64,000 nt of DNA from Sulfurimonas sp. HSL-1656 (GCF_039645585.1 NZ_CP147915.1:1674001-1738000), one strand, 5' to 3'. Shown: positions 1 to 9,804, counted from the stretch's first letter. The notes: a model not told the origin generated them from the letters alone. Made by a program: numbers and translations.

Positions 1-1586
1 TCGACAAGCTCTTTGCGCTTCTCGTCTTCCGCTTTATGCGACTCGGCGTCCTGGACCATCTTGTTGATCTCCTCTTCGGAGAGTCCTGACGAACCGGTGA
101 TCTTGATCTCCTGGCGTTTGCCCGTACCTTTGTCGGACGCGGAAACGGTCAGGATACCGTTGGCGTCGATATCGAAGGTGACTTCGATCTGCGGCACGCC
201 GCGTGGAGCCGCCGGGATGTCGGTCAGTTCGAACATACCGAGGGACTTGTTGTCCTTCGCGAACTCGCGCTCACCCTGGACGACGTGGATGGAGACCGCC
301 GGCTGGTTGTCTTCGGCCGTGGAGAAGACCTGGGACTTCTTGACAGGGATCGTCGTCCCCTTCTCGATGATCTTCGTCGCGACGCCGCCGAGGGTCTCGA
401 TACCGAGGGAGAGCGGCGTGACGTCGAGCAGCAGGACGTCTTTGACGTCACCGCGCAGGACCCCGCCCTGGATCGCCGCACCGAGGGCGACGACTTCGTC
501 CGGGTTGACCGATTTGTTCAGCTCTTTGCCGCCGAAGTACTCGGAGACCTTCTGCTGCGCCAGCGGGACGCGGATGGAACCGCCGACCATGATGACCTCT
601 TTGATCTCGCCTTTGTCGAGGTCCGCATCTTTGAGCGCGACGTTGATGTGCGTCATCGTCTCTTTGATGAGATCGTCGATCATCCCTTCGAACTTCGCAC
701 GGGTCAGCTTGACGACAAGGTGTTTCGGGCCTGTTGCATCCGCCGTGATGAACGGCAGGTTGATCTCCGTCTCGGAAGCGGAAGAGAGCTCTTTCTTCGC
801 AGACTCCGCCGCGTCTTTGAGGCGCTGAAGCGCCATCTTGTCCGCTTTGAGGTCGATGCCGTTTTCGGACTTGAACTCACCGGCAAGGAAGTCGACGATA
901 CGGTTGTCGAAGTCGTCGCCGCCCAGGAAGGCGTTACCGTCGGTGGAGAGAACCTCGAAGGTCCCTTCCGCGATCTCGAGGGTCGTGACGTCGAACGTAC
1001 CGCCGCCGAGGTCGTAGACGAGGACGTTCTCTTCGCCTTTTTTATCCAGACCGTATGCCAGCGCGGACGCCGTCGGTTCGTTGATGATACGCAGGACGTT
1101 CAGGCCCGCGATCGTTCCCGCTTCCTTCGTCGCTTTACGCTGGGCGTCGTTGAAGTAGGCCGGAACGGTGATGACCGCGTCGGTGACCGGCGTACCGAGG
1201 TAGGACTCTGCATCCTCTTTCAGTTTGGCCAGGATCTTCGCGGAGATCTCCTGCGGCGTGTACACTTTGCCGGCAACGTCAACGGCAGCCATACCGTTTT
1301 TGTCGACGATCTTGTAGGTAACTTTGTCGTGCGCCTCTTTGGCCTTCTCTTCGTTCATCATGAGACCCATGATACGCTTGACGGAGTAGATCGTCTTCTC
1401 CGGGTTCGTGATCGCCTGGCGTTTTGCCGGGTCACCGACGAGAACTTCGCCCTTGTCCGTAAAGGCAACGACGGAAGGCGTCGTGTTCTTACCCTCTTTG
1501 TTCGGGATGATTTTCGCTTCGCCGCCCTCATAGACTGCTACTGCGGAGTTTGTTGTACCAAGGTCAATACCGATTACTTTACTCAT
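1..1586 (-). CDS. dnaK: Chaperone DnaK (Hsp70), C-terminal end cut by window
   Basis: This is the ATP-dependent Hsp70 chaperone that works with GrpE and DnaJ in the cytoplasm. Reading back from the ATG at 1586 the protein begins [14 protein letters not shown], the first phosphate loop of the actin-like ATPase. About 528 codons are visible without a stop, covering the whole nucleotide-binding domain and most of the substrate-binding domain. The last ~100 residues (lid) lie outside the window, and this is why no stop is seen. A good ribosome binding site (AAGGAAG) precedes the start. The gene is downstream of grpE on the same strand with a 144-bp spacer, and is probably cotranscribed with it from the promoter at about 2328-2356. 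Identification is secure. Confidence 0.97.
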   Translation of the reverse strand, partial: MSKVIGIDLGTTNSAVAVYEGGEAKIIPNKEGKNTTPSVVAFTDKGEVLVGDPAKRQAITNPEKTIYSVKRIMGLMMNEEKAKEAHDKVTYKIVDKNGMAAVDVAGKVYTPQEISAKILAKLKEDAESYLGTPVTDAVITVPAYFNDAQRKATKEAGTIAGLNVLRIINEPTASALAYGLDKKGEENVLVYDLGGGTFDVTTLEIAEGTFEVLSTDGNAFLGGDDFDNRIVDFLAGEFKSENGIDLKADKMALQRLKDAAESAKKELSSASETEINLPFITADATGPKHLVVKLTRAKFEGMIDDLIKETMTHINVALKDADLDKGEIKEVIMVGGSIRVPLAQQKVSEYFGGKELNKSVNPDEVVALGAAIQGGVLRGDVKDVLLLDVTPLSLGIETLGGVATKIIEKGTTIPVKKSQVFSTAEDNQPAVSIHVVQGEREFAKDNKSLGMFELTDIPAAPRGVPQIEVTFDIDANGILTVSASDKGTGKRQEIKITGSSGLSEEEINKMVQDAESHKAEDEKRKELV

Positions 1587-1614
1587 AATTATCTTCCTTA
1601 ATTTTATTTCATAA

Positions 1615-1635
1615 AATGAAGGGACCACCTTCATT
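1615..1635 (-). promoter_or_regulatory. 8-bp perfect hairpin in the grpE-dnaK spacer
   Basis: The spacer contains AATGAAGG (1615-1622) and CCTTCATT (1628-1635) around a 5-nt loop, a perfect 8-bp stem about 30 nt upstream of the dnaK start codon. No T-tract follows in the dnaK direction. It may therefore be an mRNA-processing or stability structure rather than a terminator. Function is inferred only from its position. Confidence 0.45.
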
Positions 1636-1730
1636 ATTTTGTACGGCATCCGAACAAAGTCCGGACACCTACGCTAACGCTGAGTTTCCTTCGGCAGAAA
1701 GCCCGCGCGCCTTGCGCTCTTGATCACGAA

Positions 1731-2288
1731 TCAGTTCGCGATCACTACCATTGCATCGCGCAAGGTCCGCTCTTTGTATTTGTACCCCTTCTGGAAGGTA
1801 CTGACGATCTCGCCGCTCTCGTGGTCCGGGCTGTCCACCTGCTGTACCGCGTGGTGGACGTTCGGATCGAACGGTTCGTCTTCGCCTACCGCCGCAATGC
1901 CATGTTTTTCCAGGGCGCTGAGGAACTGCTTCATCGTCAGTTCGACGCCCTCTTTCACCTTGGCCAGAAGCTCGGCAGCTTCCATACCTTCGGCATCGGC
2001 GGCCTTGACGGCCATCTCCAGCGAGTCGACGACCGGGATCAGGTCTTTCGCGAACTTCTCCTGGGCATATTCGAGTGCCTGGTACTTTTCGCGTTCCAGA
2101 CGTTTTTTGATATTGTCGAAGTCCGCGTGAACCCGTGTATATTTATCTTTGAGCTGGTCCAGTTCCATCTGAACACGTTCAAGGTCCGAACCGACCTCTT
2201 CCGCTTCTTCGGAAACCATCTCCTCAATCATTTCTTCATCATTGGGCAAAGTTTCTTCACTGTTTTGCTTGTTTTCTTCTTGAGACAT
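1731..2288 (-). CDS. grpE: Nucleotide exchange factor GrpE
   Basis: GrpE releases ADP from DnaK. The 185-residue product has an acidic disordered N-terminus, a long charged helix (about residues 35-85, ERVQMELDQLKDKY...) and the C-terminal beta wing with the FDPNVHHAVQQV motif typical of the family. The ATG at 2288 (MSQEENKQ) is preferred over an upstream in-frame TTG at 2327, because AAGGAGT lies 12 nt upstream of the ATG and the TTG would sit on the -10 box. In many relatives hrcA is the first gene of this operon. Here no hrcA is found upstream; the 215 bp up to 2503 hold only promoter and operator-like sequence. Confidence 0.95.
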   Translation of the reverse strand: MSQEENKQNSEETLPNDEEMIEEMVSEEAEEVGSDLERVQMELDQLKDKYTRVHADFDNIKKRLEREKYQALEYAQEKFAKDLIPVVDSLEMAVKAADAEGMEAAELLAKVKEGVELTMKQFLSALEKHGIAAVGEDEPFDPNVHHAVQQVDSPDHESGEIVSTFQKGYKYKERTLRDAMVVIAN

Positions 2289-2327
2289 AGCGACTGTCAG
2301 ACTCCTTTCTCTATGAAATCTGGACAA

Positions 2328-2356
2328 ATTTTACCACATGAGTCTATCTATGTCAA
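2328..2356 (-). promoter_or_regulatory. Sigma70-type promoter of grpE-dnaK
   Basis: On the minus strand TTGACA (2351-2356) and TAAAAT (2328-2333) are separated by exactly 17 nt. This is a near-consensus vegetative promoter, 40 nt upstream of the grpE start codon. Both boxes are read directly from the sequence. The -35 box lies inside the inverted repeat at 2337-2357. Confidence 0.8.
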
Positions 2357-2357
2357 G
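2337..2357. promoter_or_regulatory. HAIR-like operator 1 overlapping the grpE -35 box
   Basis: On the minus strand the site reads CTTGACA-N7-ACTCATG. The HspR operator consensus (HAIR) is CTTGAGT-N7-ACTCAAG, so 11 of 14 positions match with the exact 7-nt spacing. It covers the -35 box and part of the spacer, the expected place for a repressor. No hspR gene is in the window, so the regulator is inferred. Confidence 0.55.
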
Positions 2358-2385
2358 TACTGATTGTAAAATTTAGTTCAATATA

Positions 2386-2406
2386 CTTGAGTCTAAATGA
2401 CTAAAG
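2386..2406. promoter_or_regulatory. HAIR-like operator 2 upstream of grpE promoter
   Basis: On the plus strand the site reads CTTGAGT-N7-ACTAAAG, 13 of 14 matches to the HspR/HAIR consensus with exact spacing. Its centre is 49 bp from the centre of operator 1. The better match here and the weaker match over the -35 box together suggest cooperative repression of grpE-dnaK. Confidence 0.6.
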
Positions 2407-2503
2407 TATATTTTTCCCGTACTTCACACCGCTTCAGAGCCCTGCAGGAGGGGAGATGGTACAATTCCACGACAAGTAGACCCGCTAGGAGAAGGCCGTT
2501 TTT

Positions 2504-2899
2504 ATGAGTATTTTTGCTTTGCAATCGCCGGCGGGAGGTTTCCTGGATGAGGATCTCAAACACTTCAACAAGGAGTTCGACGACTGGTGCGTCCACTTCG
2601 AAAGTTTTGAAGACGCCGAACTCATCGCCGGGACGCTTGACCGCAGGACAAGTGTGGATATCGTCGAAATCACCCCGCTGAGCTATCCCAAATACTTCTT
2701 TCATGACCTTCAGGGCACCATCCACGCGACGCGGCAGGTCGGCGATAATATCATCTGTATCGTCGAACCTTTCATGGGCTCCAACTTCCGCCTGGCCGTC
2801 TGCAGTCTGAAAACAAAAAAGACCCGGCTGACGCCGACACGCTACAAAAGCGCTTTGAGCGTGGAAGGCGCCTTTGCGACCTATATGCCGCAAACGTAA
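2504..2899 (+). CDS. Hypothetical protein, 131 aa
   Basis: I do not recognise this protein. It is a soluble 131-residue product with no signal peptide or membrane segment, rich in aromatic residues (WCVHFESFED, YPKYFFHDL), and it looks like a small alpha/beta fold. The start is supported by AGGAG about 12 nt upstream. It lies divergent from grpE and shares the 215-bp intergenic region. The following gene starts 62 nt downstream with its own TATAAT-like -10 at 2923-2928, so it may be a separate unit. Coding is likely, since codon use matches the neighbours. Confidence 0.7.
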   Translation: MSIFALQSPAGGFLDEDLKHFNKEFDDWCVHFESFEDAELIAGTLDRRTSVDIVEITPLSYPKYFFHDLQGTIHATRQVGDNIICIVEPFMGSNFRLAVCSLKTKKTRLTPTRYKSALSVEGAFATYMPQT

Positions 2900-2961
2900 A
2901 CCGACGGCAGCCGACGCAGCGCTATAATAGTGTTTTGAACTCCCGGACGAAAAGGCCCCAC

Positions 2962-4935
2962 ATGCACCGGTTCACCCTGACGCTGATTGTCCTGATTTCG
3001 CTCATTATCATCCTGCTCGTGCTCCCCTTCACACCGCCGGGCAACCGATTTATCGCCGGTATGCTGCAGGAGAGGCTCGAAGCAGCACTGGCACGGCCCG
3101 TTGACGTCACCCGGTTCGACCTCGGGTGGAACCGTTTCAGCATCACTATTCTCCTCGACACCGCCGGCAGTATCGGCGCGGAGGGGGAGTATTCGCTCTT
3201 TGCACAGACACTCGCCGCCCGATACCGTGCCGATATCGACGATCTCGCCGCCCTGAGCGGCCGGAACATATCGGGGAAACTGCATACCGAAGGAACGGCG
3301 GCCGGCAGCTTTGCCCTGTTGGAAATCAACGGACGCACCGACCTCGCCCAAAGCGAAACGGCCTACCACCTAACCCTCCGTGAATTCAGCCCCGGAGCGA
3401 TCACCGCCACGGTCCGCCATGCCCGCCTGGATGAGCTGCTTGCCCTCGCCGGTGAACAGCTGCTGGCTTCGGGGGAGCTCGATGCCGACGTGACACTGCA
3501 CTCCATCGACCCTGCTGCCCTGGACGGCACGGTTGATGCCCGCCTGGCTAAGGGTATACTCAACCAGACCCTTATACGCAGTATATATGGGGTACAGCTG
3601 CCCGACACCGCACTGAACGCGGCGCTGCATGCACAGCTCAAAAACGACACCGTTACCTATGAGACCAAAACGGATTCCGCCCTGGGTTACCTGCACTCCG
3701 ACGGTATCCTGACACCGAAAAACGGCGGGATGGACCTGAACTACGCCTTTGCGGTCAAAGAGCTTGCCCTCTTGCAGGGCTTGACGGGACGTGCCCTGCA
3801 TGGCCCGGTCGCCCTTTCGGGGACGGTGAAAGGCGACGAGACACACCTCGATGCCACCGCCGCAGGAGAGATTGCGGGGGGCAAAAGCGCCCTCAAAGCC
3901 GTTTTAAAGGCCTATACCCCTGTCTCCGCCGACGTGTCTGTAGAACATCTCAGACTGGCAAAGCTTCTCACCATGCTAGGCTATCCAACGATCGCCGATG
4001 CCGACGTCACCGGCCGTGCCCTCCTCACAGACCTCCGCCCGGGTGCCATGCAGGGAACGGTTACCGTCGACATGCAAAAGGGCCGAGCGAATGCCGCCGC
4101 ACTGACAAAACAGCTGGGCCGTACCTTCCCGGAATCGACCTTTACACTCCGCAGCCGAAGCCGCCTCGAAGGCAACCTTGTCAAAACCGAAGCGGCGTTC
4201 GACTCCGAGCTTCTCAGCCTCCGTTCCGATACCCTGCAGTACGACGTCGGGCAGATGAAGCTCTCCGCCGGCTATACGGCGGACATCCCGGACCTGCGCA
4301 GACTCTCTTCCCTGGCGGATCGGCCGTTGCAGGGATCGGCAAAGATCACCGGGGACCTGACGTATCGCGAACATCTCCTGCTGCATGCCAACAGCACTCT
4401 TTTGAAAGGGCAGATCACATCGACGCTCAACGACCAGGTACTGACTGCAACCTTCAAACAGATCAGCACGGGACAGGCGATGCATCTGCTCGTGCAGCCC
4501 GAGACCTTCGACGCCCGTTTCGACGGGACCCTCGACTACGCGCTTGACACCAAACGCGGCGAGCTGAAAGGCACGTTTAAAGAGGGCGTCTTCTCCCGCA
4601 ACAATGCCTTCGACCTGCTGCGCCAATACACCAAGGTTGATCTCTACCGCGAACGCTTCGACGGCACGACGCTGGCACGTCTCGACGACACCGCGATCGA
4701 TGCCGACGCAACGCTGCGCTCAGACCTCGCCATGCTCCAGACCCGGCATGCGAAGATCGACACCGAAGCGCAGACCGTCCGTGCCGACATCACACTCGAA
4801 GCGGCCGGGGCCGTCATCCCCTTCCGTCTCAAGGGTAAGCTAGCCCATCCAGGGGTCACCGTCAACGCCGGGAAGCTGCTCGAACAGGAGGCCGGAAAAC
4901 AGGTGCAGCAGCTTTTTGACAGCTTTTTCAAATAA
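2962..4935 (+). CDS. AsmA/YhdP-like membrane-anchored periplasmic protein
   Basis: The 657-residue product starts MHRFTLTLIVLISL, followed by a single N-terminal membrane anchor (about residues 3-22). The rest is a long series of alternating beta-strand segments with many T, D, A and L residues and repeats such as LSGTVKGDETHLDATAAGEIAG. This layout is typical of AsmA/TamB/YhdP-like proteins, which span the periplasm and are linked to lipid transport between the membranes. No enzymatic motif is visible. The ATG at 2962 was chosen over an upstream TTG at 2935 because it starts directly before the hydrophobic anchor. A TATAAT sequence sits at 2923-2928. The assignment rests on architecture, not a specific motif. 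Confidence 0.6.
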   Translation: MHRFTLTLIVLISLIIILLVLPFTPPGNRFIAGMLQERLEAALARPVDVTRFDLGWNRFSITILLDTAGSIGAEGEYSLFAQTLAARYRADIDDLAALSGRNISGKLHTEGTAAGSFALLEINGRTDLAQSETAYHLTLREFSPGAITATVRHARLDELLALAGEQLLASGELDADVTLHSIDPAALDGTVDARLAKGILNQTLIRSIYGVQLPDTALNAALHAQLKNDTVTYETKTDSALGYLHSDGILTPKNGGMDLNYAFAVKELALLQGLTGRALHGPVALSGTVKGDETHLDATAAGEIAGGKSALKAVLKAYTPVSADVSVEHLRLAKLLTMLGYPTIADADVTGRALLTDLRPGAMQGTVTVDMQKGRANAAALTKQLGRTFPESTFTLRSRSRLEGNLVKTEAAFDSELLSLRSDTLQYDVGQMKLSAGYTADIPDLRRLSSLADRPLQGSAKITGDLTYREHLLLHANSTLLKGQITSTLNDQVLTATFKQISTGQAMHLLVQPETFDARFDGTLDYALDTKRGELKGTFKEGVFSRNNAFDLLRQYTKVDLYRERFDGTTLARLDDTAIDADATLRSDLAMLQTRHAKIDTEAQTVRADITLEAAGAVIPFRLKGKLAHPGVTVNAGKLLEQEAGKQVQQLFDSFFK

Positions 4936-5046
4936 AAAAGCCTGTTCTCCCCGGCTGTAGGGACTTTTATGCTATGATTTGTTGTCTTAACATCCAATCA
5001 CAGGATAAAAGGCCGTGCGGAATGTATCTTAGAGGAATGTGCAACA

Positions 5047-7401
5047 ATGCAGCAATTTGACTTTGACAAACTGAAATACCTCTACGGCACCGTACCGGTT
5101 ATTCTCGTCATCCATTTTTTCAGCGTCCTTCTTTTCAGCGTCATCATGTGGCACTACGTCGACAACCTCTCTCTGGCCGTCTGGGTCAGTGTCTCCGCCA
5201 TCGTCCTGCTGTTCCGTTTCTACCATTACCTGCTCTACAGCAACAGCTCCGACGAGGAGCTGCGCGTCCAGAGCACCCTCTGGCTGCACCGGTACTACAC
5301 CTACATCCTGATCGGCGGGGGGTTGTGGGGAAGCACCGCGCTGCTGCTTTTCCCGCAGCACGAGATCCTCTACCAGATGGTCGTCGTCCTCTTCATCCTC
5401 GGTCTGACCGCCACCGCGCTGGGCATCATCTCCGCGTCGTGGGAGCTGGTCGTCGCCTACGCCCTGCTCTCTTTCGCCCCGGTCATTGTGCGTCTGGCAT
5501 GGATGGAAGACCCCATCTACCAGACCATCGCCTACATTGTCAGCGCCCTGGGCATCCTGCTCATCTTCAGCGCCAAACATTTCGGCGCCGTCATCGACAA
5601 TGCCATCTACAGCAAATTCGCCCTCACCCAGGCCATGTCCGACCTTGAGAATACGCAGGGGCGCCTGGTTTCCCTCCTGGACAACGCCCCGGTAGGCATC
5701 TTTTACTACGACAGCAGCCTGCACATTACCGATCTCAATAACCAGATGCTCAGGATGCTGCAGCTGAACGAGCGTGAATCGCTCATCGGCTACGATCTCA
5801 ACAGCGTTTCGGACAAGCGCATCCTTCCGGCACTGCAGCAGGTATTCGAAAATGCGCAGGGACGCTATGAAGGGCCTTTTTACTCCTCGTTTTCGGAGGA
5901 GTCCTACTATATCGAGCTCTCAACCGTTCCGGTCACCGACAAGAAACGGATGCACCAGGGGGCCGTCTGTTTTGTCAGGGACCTGACCCTGGAAAAAGAG
6001 GCCCAGGAGACGATTCAGCAGAACAGTCTTTACGACCCGTTGACCAAACTGCCCAACCGCAGCCTCATCACCGACCGTATCAAGCTCTCCATCGAGCAGA
6101 GCCGTCTGCGCCATTTCCGTGCCGCCGTCCTCTTCATCGACCTTGACCACTTTAAACACATCAATGACGACTTCGGCCACTATATCGGCGATCAGCTGCT
6201 TTACCAGGTCAGCCAACGGCTGCTCAAACAGCTCCGGGGCGAAGACACCGTCGCACGCATCGGCGGCGACGAATTCCTCGTCCTGCTCAACAACCTCTCC
6301 TATGACTATACCGAAGCGGCAGGAGAGGCCACGGAGATTGCCGCCGGACTGATCGACATCATCAACAGCCCGTTTACGATCGACGGAGAGACGGTAAGCG
6401 TTTCCGCCAGTATCGGTATCAATATCTTCAGCGGGGAGGAGGCGATCCTTCCCGCACCCGTGATCAAACGCGCCGACATCGCCATGTTCCAGGCCAAACG
6501 GACCGGCCGTCAGCATGCCGAGCTCTACCATGAGTCTTTCGAAAGCTCCCAGCACGAACTGCTCCAGATGGAAAAAGAGCTGCGCAGAGCGCTCGATGAG
6601 AAGGAGTTCGAGCTCTACTACCAGCCCAAGGTAGCCATCGACAGCGAGAAGATCGCCCAGGTTGAAGCACTTATCCGCTGGAACCACCCGGAGAAAGGGC
6701 TGGTGATGCCCGATGAATTCATCCCCTATGCCGAAGAGAGCGGCCTGATCGTCAGAGTCGGCGAATGGGTGATGGAAGAGAGCATCAAACAGATCAAGCA
6801 GTGGCAGAAGACAGGTGCCGCCAACGCCATCGAACGCGTTTCCATCAATGTCAGCTCCCACCAGTTCAACCAGCCCGATTTCGTTGACTATGTCCGTGCC
6901 CTGGTCGCGGGCAATGAGATCGCGCCGGATATGATCGAACTGGAGTTGACCGAAAGCGCCATGATCGACAACTCCCTCGGCGCCATCGACAAGGTCAAGG
7001 CCCTTGAAGCGTTCGGTGTGCATGTCGCCCTCGATGACTTCGGGACCGGCTACTCCTCGCTCTCCTATCTCAAGCACCTGCCCGTCAGCGTCATCAAGAT
7101 CGACCGTTCGTTCATCACGGACCTGAAACACAACGAGAATTCGATGATGATCGTCAAGACCATCATCGCCATTGCCAAAAGCATGGAGCTGACCGTCGTC
7201 GCCGAAGGGGTTGAAACGGATGAGGAGCTGGAGATGCTCAAAACGCTCGGCTGTGACTACTACCAGGGCTTCCTCTGCGAAAAAGCCCTGCCGGCGAAAA
7301 AACTCGAAGCGCTTATCAGTACGAAAGCGGGCAGCCTCAAAACCTTTCCTGTAGAAGAACACCCCCTCCACGTCACAGATACTCAGGACAATCAGGCGTG
7401 A
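5047..7401 (+). CDS. Membrane diguanylate cyclase/phosphodiesterase (PAS-GGDEF-EAL)
   Basis: This 784-residue protein should make and/or break cyclic di-GMP. The first ~190 residues contain about six hydrophobic segments, likely a membrane sensor. A PAS-like domain follows (about 200-315), with NAPVGIFYYD. The GGDEF domain has an intact GGDEF at residues 406-410 and an RxxD inhibitory site (RGED, 397-400) five residues upstream. The EAL domain has EAL at 540-542 and the downstream DDFGTGYSS loop. Both catalytic signatures are therefore intact and either activity is possible. It appears to be a single-gene unit, with 111 bp upstream and 101 bp downstream free of genes. The signal sensed is unknown. 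Confidence 0.95.
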   Translation: MQQFDFDKLKYLYGTVPVILVIHFFSVLLFSVIMWHYVDNLSLAVWVSVSAIVLLFRFYHYLLYSNSSDEELRVQSTLWLHRYYTYILIGGGLWGSTALLLFPQHEILYQMVVVLFILGLTATALGIISASWELVVAYALLSFAPVIVRLAWMEDPIYQTIAYIVSALGILLIFSAKHFGAVIDNAIYSKFALTQAMSDLENTQGRLVSLLDNAPVGIFYYDSSLHITDLNNQMLRMLQLNERESLIGYDLNSVSDKRILPALQQVFENAQGRYEGPFYSSFSEESYYIELSTVPVTDKKRMHQGAVCFVRDLTLEKEAQETIQQNSLYDPLTKLPNRSLITDRIKLSIEQSRLRHFRAAVLFIDLDHFKHINDDFGHYIGDQLLYQVSQRLLKQLRGEDTVARIGGDEFLVLLNNLSYDYTEAAGEATEIAAGLIDIINSPFTIDGETVSVSASIGINIFSGEEAILPAPVIKRADIAMFQAKRTGRQHAELYHESFESSQHELLQMEKELRRALDEKEFELYYQPKVAIDSEKIAQVEALIRWNHPEKGLVMPDEFIPYAEESGLIVRVGEWVMEESIKQIKQWQKTGAANAIERVSINVSSHQFNQPDFVDYVRALVAGNEIAPDMIELELTESAMIDNSLGAIDKVKALEAFGVHVALDDFGTGYSSLSYLKHLPVSVIKIDRSFITDLKHNENSMMIVKTIIAIAKSMELTVVAEGVETDEELEMLKTLGCDYYQGFLCEKALPAKKLEALISTKAGSLKTFPVEEHPLHVTDTQDNQA

Positions 7402-7502
7402 GCGTATGCAATGCAAAAGGCATTCATCTTTAGGCGCTTAAATATTTTCCCCGTGCAAGGTTTCCAAGCCCCCTTTTAAAGGAGTTTGGGAACAATCACC
7501 GC

Positions 7503-9059
7503 ATGAATGCCCTTGCAACGATTTTCGAATACCACGACCGCACCAAGCACCACCCCAACCGCTATGCAGCGTCACTGGGCTATATGGACTGGGCGACGCA
7601 GCCCGATCCCTACCGCCGCTTTGACGGGGCGAAAGGGATCGCCCTTCCGCTTCCCTCCCCGCGGTCCGAGCCAACCTATGCCGCTCTTTTTGAAGGGGTC
7701 TCCTCCGAACCGCTGACACTGGAAAGCCTCTCCGTCCTGCTGCGCTACAGCCTCGGTCTGGCGGCCATCAAATGCATCGGCAGCGACTGCTGGGCACTGC
7801 GCTGCAACGCCTCCAGCGGCAATCTCCATCCCACGGAAGGCTACATCATCCTCCCCCCGGTTGAAGGTGTCAGTACCCAGAGCGTTGTTGCCCATTATGC
7901 ACCCATGACCCACAGCCTTGAAATCCTCCATGCGTTCGATACGGATTTCTGGTCGGCGATGCCCGAGGGGTCGCTTCTTATGGGGCTCACCTCCATCGTC
8001 TGGCGCGAGGCGTGGAAGTACGGTGAACGCGCCTTCCGCTACACCCAGCTCGATGCCGGACACGCCCTGCGCGCCGTCCAGGTTTCTGCACGCCTCAACG
8101 GCTGGCATGCCGGCCTCTGCGACACCTTTGACTCCGAAACCCTCGATACACTGTTGGGGCTGGATCAGCCTGCGCGCTTCCAGCCGAACGAGGAGGAGAT
8201 CGCCGATGCACTGCTGCTCATTACACCGTATAGAGGCATCACGTCGCCCGACTTTATCACGCTGCTCGCCCGCTGCCGTACAACATATGCGGGAACGGCA
8301 AACCGTCTCAGTCCCTCCCAGCACCCCTGGGAGGCGATCACCCTTGTTGAAAAGGCCACGGCCGCCGATGTAAACCTCCCTGCGGAGGCAGCGCCCCACG
8401 CTTTCAGCAGCGCCTGTGGCACTGCAGCCGAAGAGGTCATCCTCACCCGCCGCAGCGCCCGGGCCATGGATTTCGGCCGTACCCATATCAGCTTTGAGGC
8501 TTTCTCCCAGCTGCTGCACGCGGCACGGGTCTCTTTTGAAGGCTTCACACCTGCAGCTTCCCTCGTCCTGTTTGTCCATGACGTCGAGACGCTCGATCCG
8601 GGCATTTACCTCTACCTCCTGAACGACAGTTACCTGGATACGTTCAAAACATCTATGCGGAATGACTTTCTCTTCCGGCCGGCCGGCAACCATCTCTACC
8701 TGCTCGAAGCAGGCGACTTCCGTCCCCAGGCGAAGTTCATCTCCTGCAGCCAGGATATCGCTTCTGACGGCGCCTTCTCACTGGGCATGCTCTGCGAATT
8801 TGCCCCCCAGCTGGAGCGCTTCGGGCCGGGACGCTACAAAAGCCTCTACTGGGAGTGCGGTGCCATCGGCCAGCAGCTCTACCTTGAAGCAACCTCCCTC
8901 GGTCTCAGCGCCACGGGAATCGGCTGCTTCCTCGACGACGTCATGCACCGGCTGCTGGGACTGGAGGGGAACGACTTCCAGAGCCTCTACCATTTCACCA
9001 TCGGCCACGCCATTCCCGACCTTCGCCTGCAGACGAAACTCCCCTACAGCAGACGATAG
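7503..9059 (+). CDS. SagB/ThcOx-type nitroreductase-family dehydrogenase, two-domain
   Basis: The 518-residue protein contains two nitroreductase-like halves. The first (about 60-270) includes CNASSGNLHPTEGYI, and the second (about 310-510) includes RRSARAMDFGRTHISFEAF and TGIGCFLDDVMHRLLG. This arrangement matches the SagB/ThcOx family of FMN enzymes, some of which oxidise azolines in ribosomal peptides. No cyclodehydratase (SagC/D) or precursor peptide gene is nearby, so a peptide-modification role is not supported here and the substrate is unknown. It is followed 34 bp later by the DUF4230 gene. The 101-bp leader carries a C-rich/G-rich imperfect hairpin around 7461-7491. Confidence 0.82.
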   Translation: MNALATIFEYHDRTKHHPNRYAASLGYMDWATQPDPYRRFDGAKGIALPLPSPRSEPTYAALFEGVSSEPLTLESLSVLLRYSLGLAAIKCIGSDCWALRCNASSGNLHPTEGYIILPPVEGVSTQSVVAHYAPMTHSLEILHAFDTDFWSAMPEGSLLMGLTSIVWREAWKYGERAFRYTQLDAGHALRAVQVSARLNGWHAGLCDTFDSETLDTLLGLDQPARFQPNEEEIADALLLITPYRGITSPDFITLLARCRTTYAGTANRLSPSQHPWEAITLVEKATAADVNLPAEAAPHAFSSACGTAAEEVILTRRSARAMDFGRTHISFEAFSQLLHAARVSFEGFTPAASLVLFVHDVETLDPGIYLYLLNDSYLDTFKTSMRNDFLFRPAGNHLYLLEAGDFRPQAKFISCSQDIASDGAFSLGMLCEFAPQLERFGPGRYKSLYWECGAIGQQLYLEATSLGLSATGIGCFLDDVMHRLLGLEGNDFQSLYHFTIGHAIPDLRLQTKLPYSRR

Positions 9060-9093
9060 CGCACTATTATCCGTGCTGAGCTACAATGGGGGC

Positions 9094-9804
9094 ATGGATA
9101 ATCTCATTATGTTTTTCACCGGCCTCTTCCTGGCGGGGGGCATCGCACTGCTCGTCTGGTACCTCAAACGCAACAAGAAAGAGGGCCCGGCCAATGTTGC
9201 CCTCTATTCGACGATCGAGAAAATGGAGTCGCTGGGGACCCTTAACGTCTACAAGGTCGTCACGAAGGAGATCGTCACGGCCTCGGATCATATCTTCGGA
9301 AACTTCGGGGAGAAGTATCTGCGCTGGCTCATCTCGAAGAAGAAACTGGCGATGATCTTCACCTTTGACATCGACTTCAGCTACAACCTCAAAGACAGCC
9401 ACTTCGGCATCGAGGAGCTGGGCGAAGGACAGTACCTCTTCAAAATGCCCGAGTGCCGCTATTCGCTCAGCATCAAGGATATCAGCTTCTACGACGAGCA
9501 GAACGGCAAACTCCTGCCGTGGCTCCTGCCCGATCTCATCGCCGGCGTCTTCAGCGACGGCTTTGACGAAAACGACCGCAACGCCCTGATCAGGGAGGCA
9601 AAGAAGCAGGTCTCCGCCATCGCCAACGGCATGATGATCGAACTGCTCCCCGATGTGCAGAAATCCGCCCGAACGACCTTAGAGCAGATCGCCTTCGCCC
9701 TCAACGCCGCATCGATCCGCTTCGACTTCTCCGAATCGCCGACGATCGAGAACACCGTCAACTACCTGCCCGAAAAGAAAGAGAACGAAGCCCTTCCCGC
9801 CTAA
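9094..9804 (+). CDS. DUF4230 domain protein, membrane-anchored
   Basis: The 236-residue product has one N-terminal membrane segment (about residues 3-24, IMFFTGLFLAGGIALLVWYL). A DUF4230-like region follows with IEKMESLGTLNVYKVVTKEIV and the FDIDFSYNLKD strand. The family is widespread in bacteria with no known function. The start at 9094 is the ATG before the hydrophobic stretch. The last three bases of the stop codon overlap the convergent comF stop. Confidence 0.75.
   Translation: MDNLIMFFTGLFLAGGIALLVWYLKRNKKEGPANVALYSTIEKMESLGTLNVYKVVTKEIVTASDHIFGNFGEKYLRWLISKKKLAMIFTFDIDFSYNLKDSHFGIEELGEGQYLFKMPECRYSLSIKDISFYDEQNGKLLPWLLPDLIAGVFSDGFDENDRNALIREAKKQVSAIANGMMIELLPDVQKSARTTLEQIAFALNAASIRFDFSESPTIENTVNYLPEKKENEALPA

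Noticed and set aside
7503-9804. A ribosomal-peptide (thiazole/oxazole) gene cluster around the SagB-like gene
   Set aside because: No YcaO-type cyclodehydratase, E1-like partner or precursor peptide is adjacent, and the DUF4230 neighbour does not fit.
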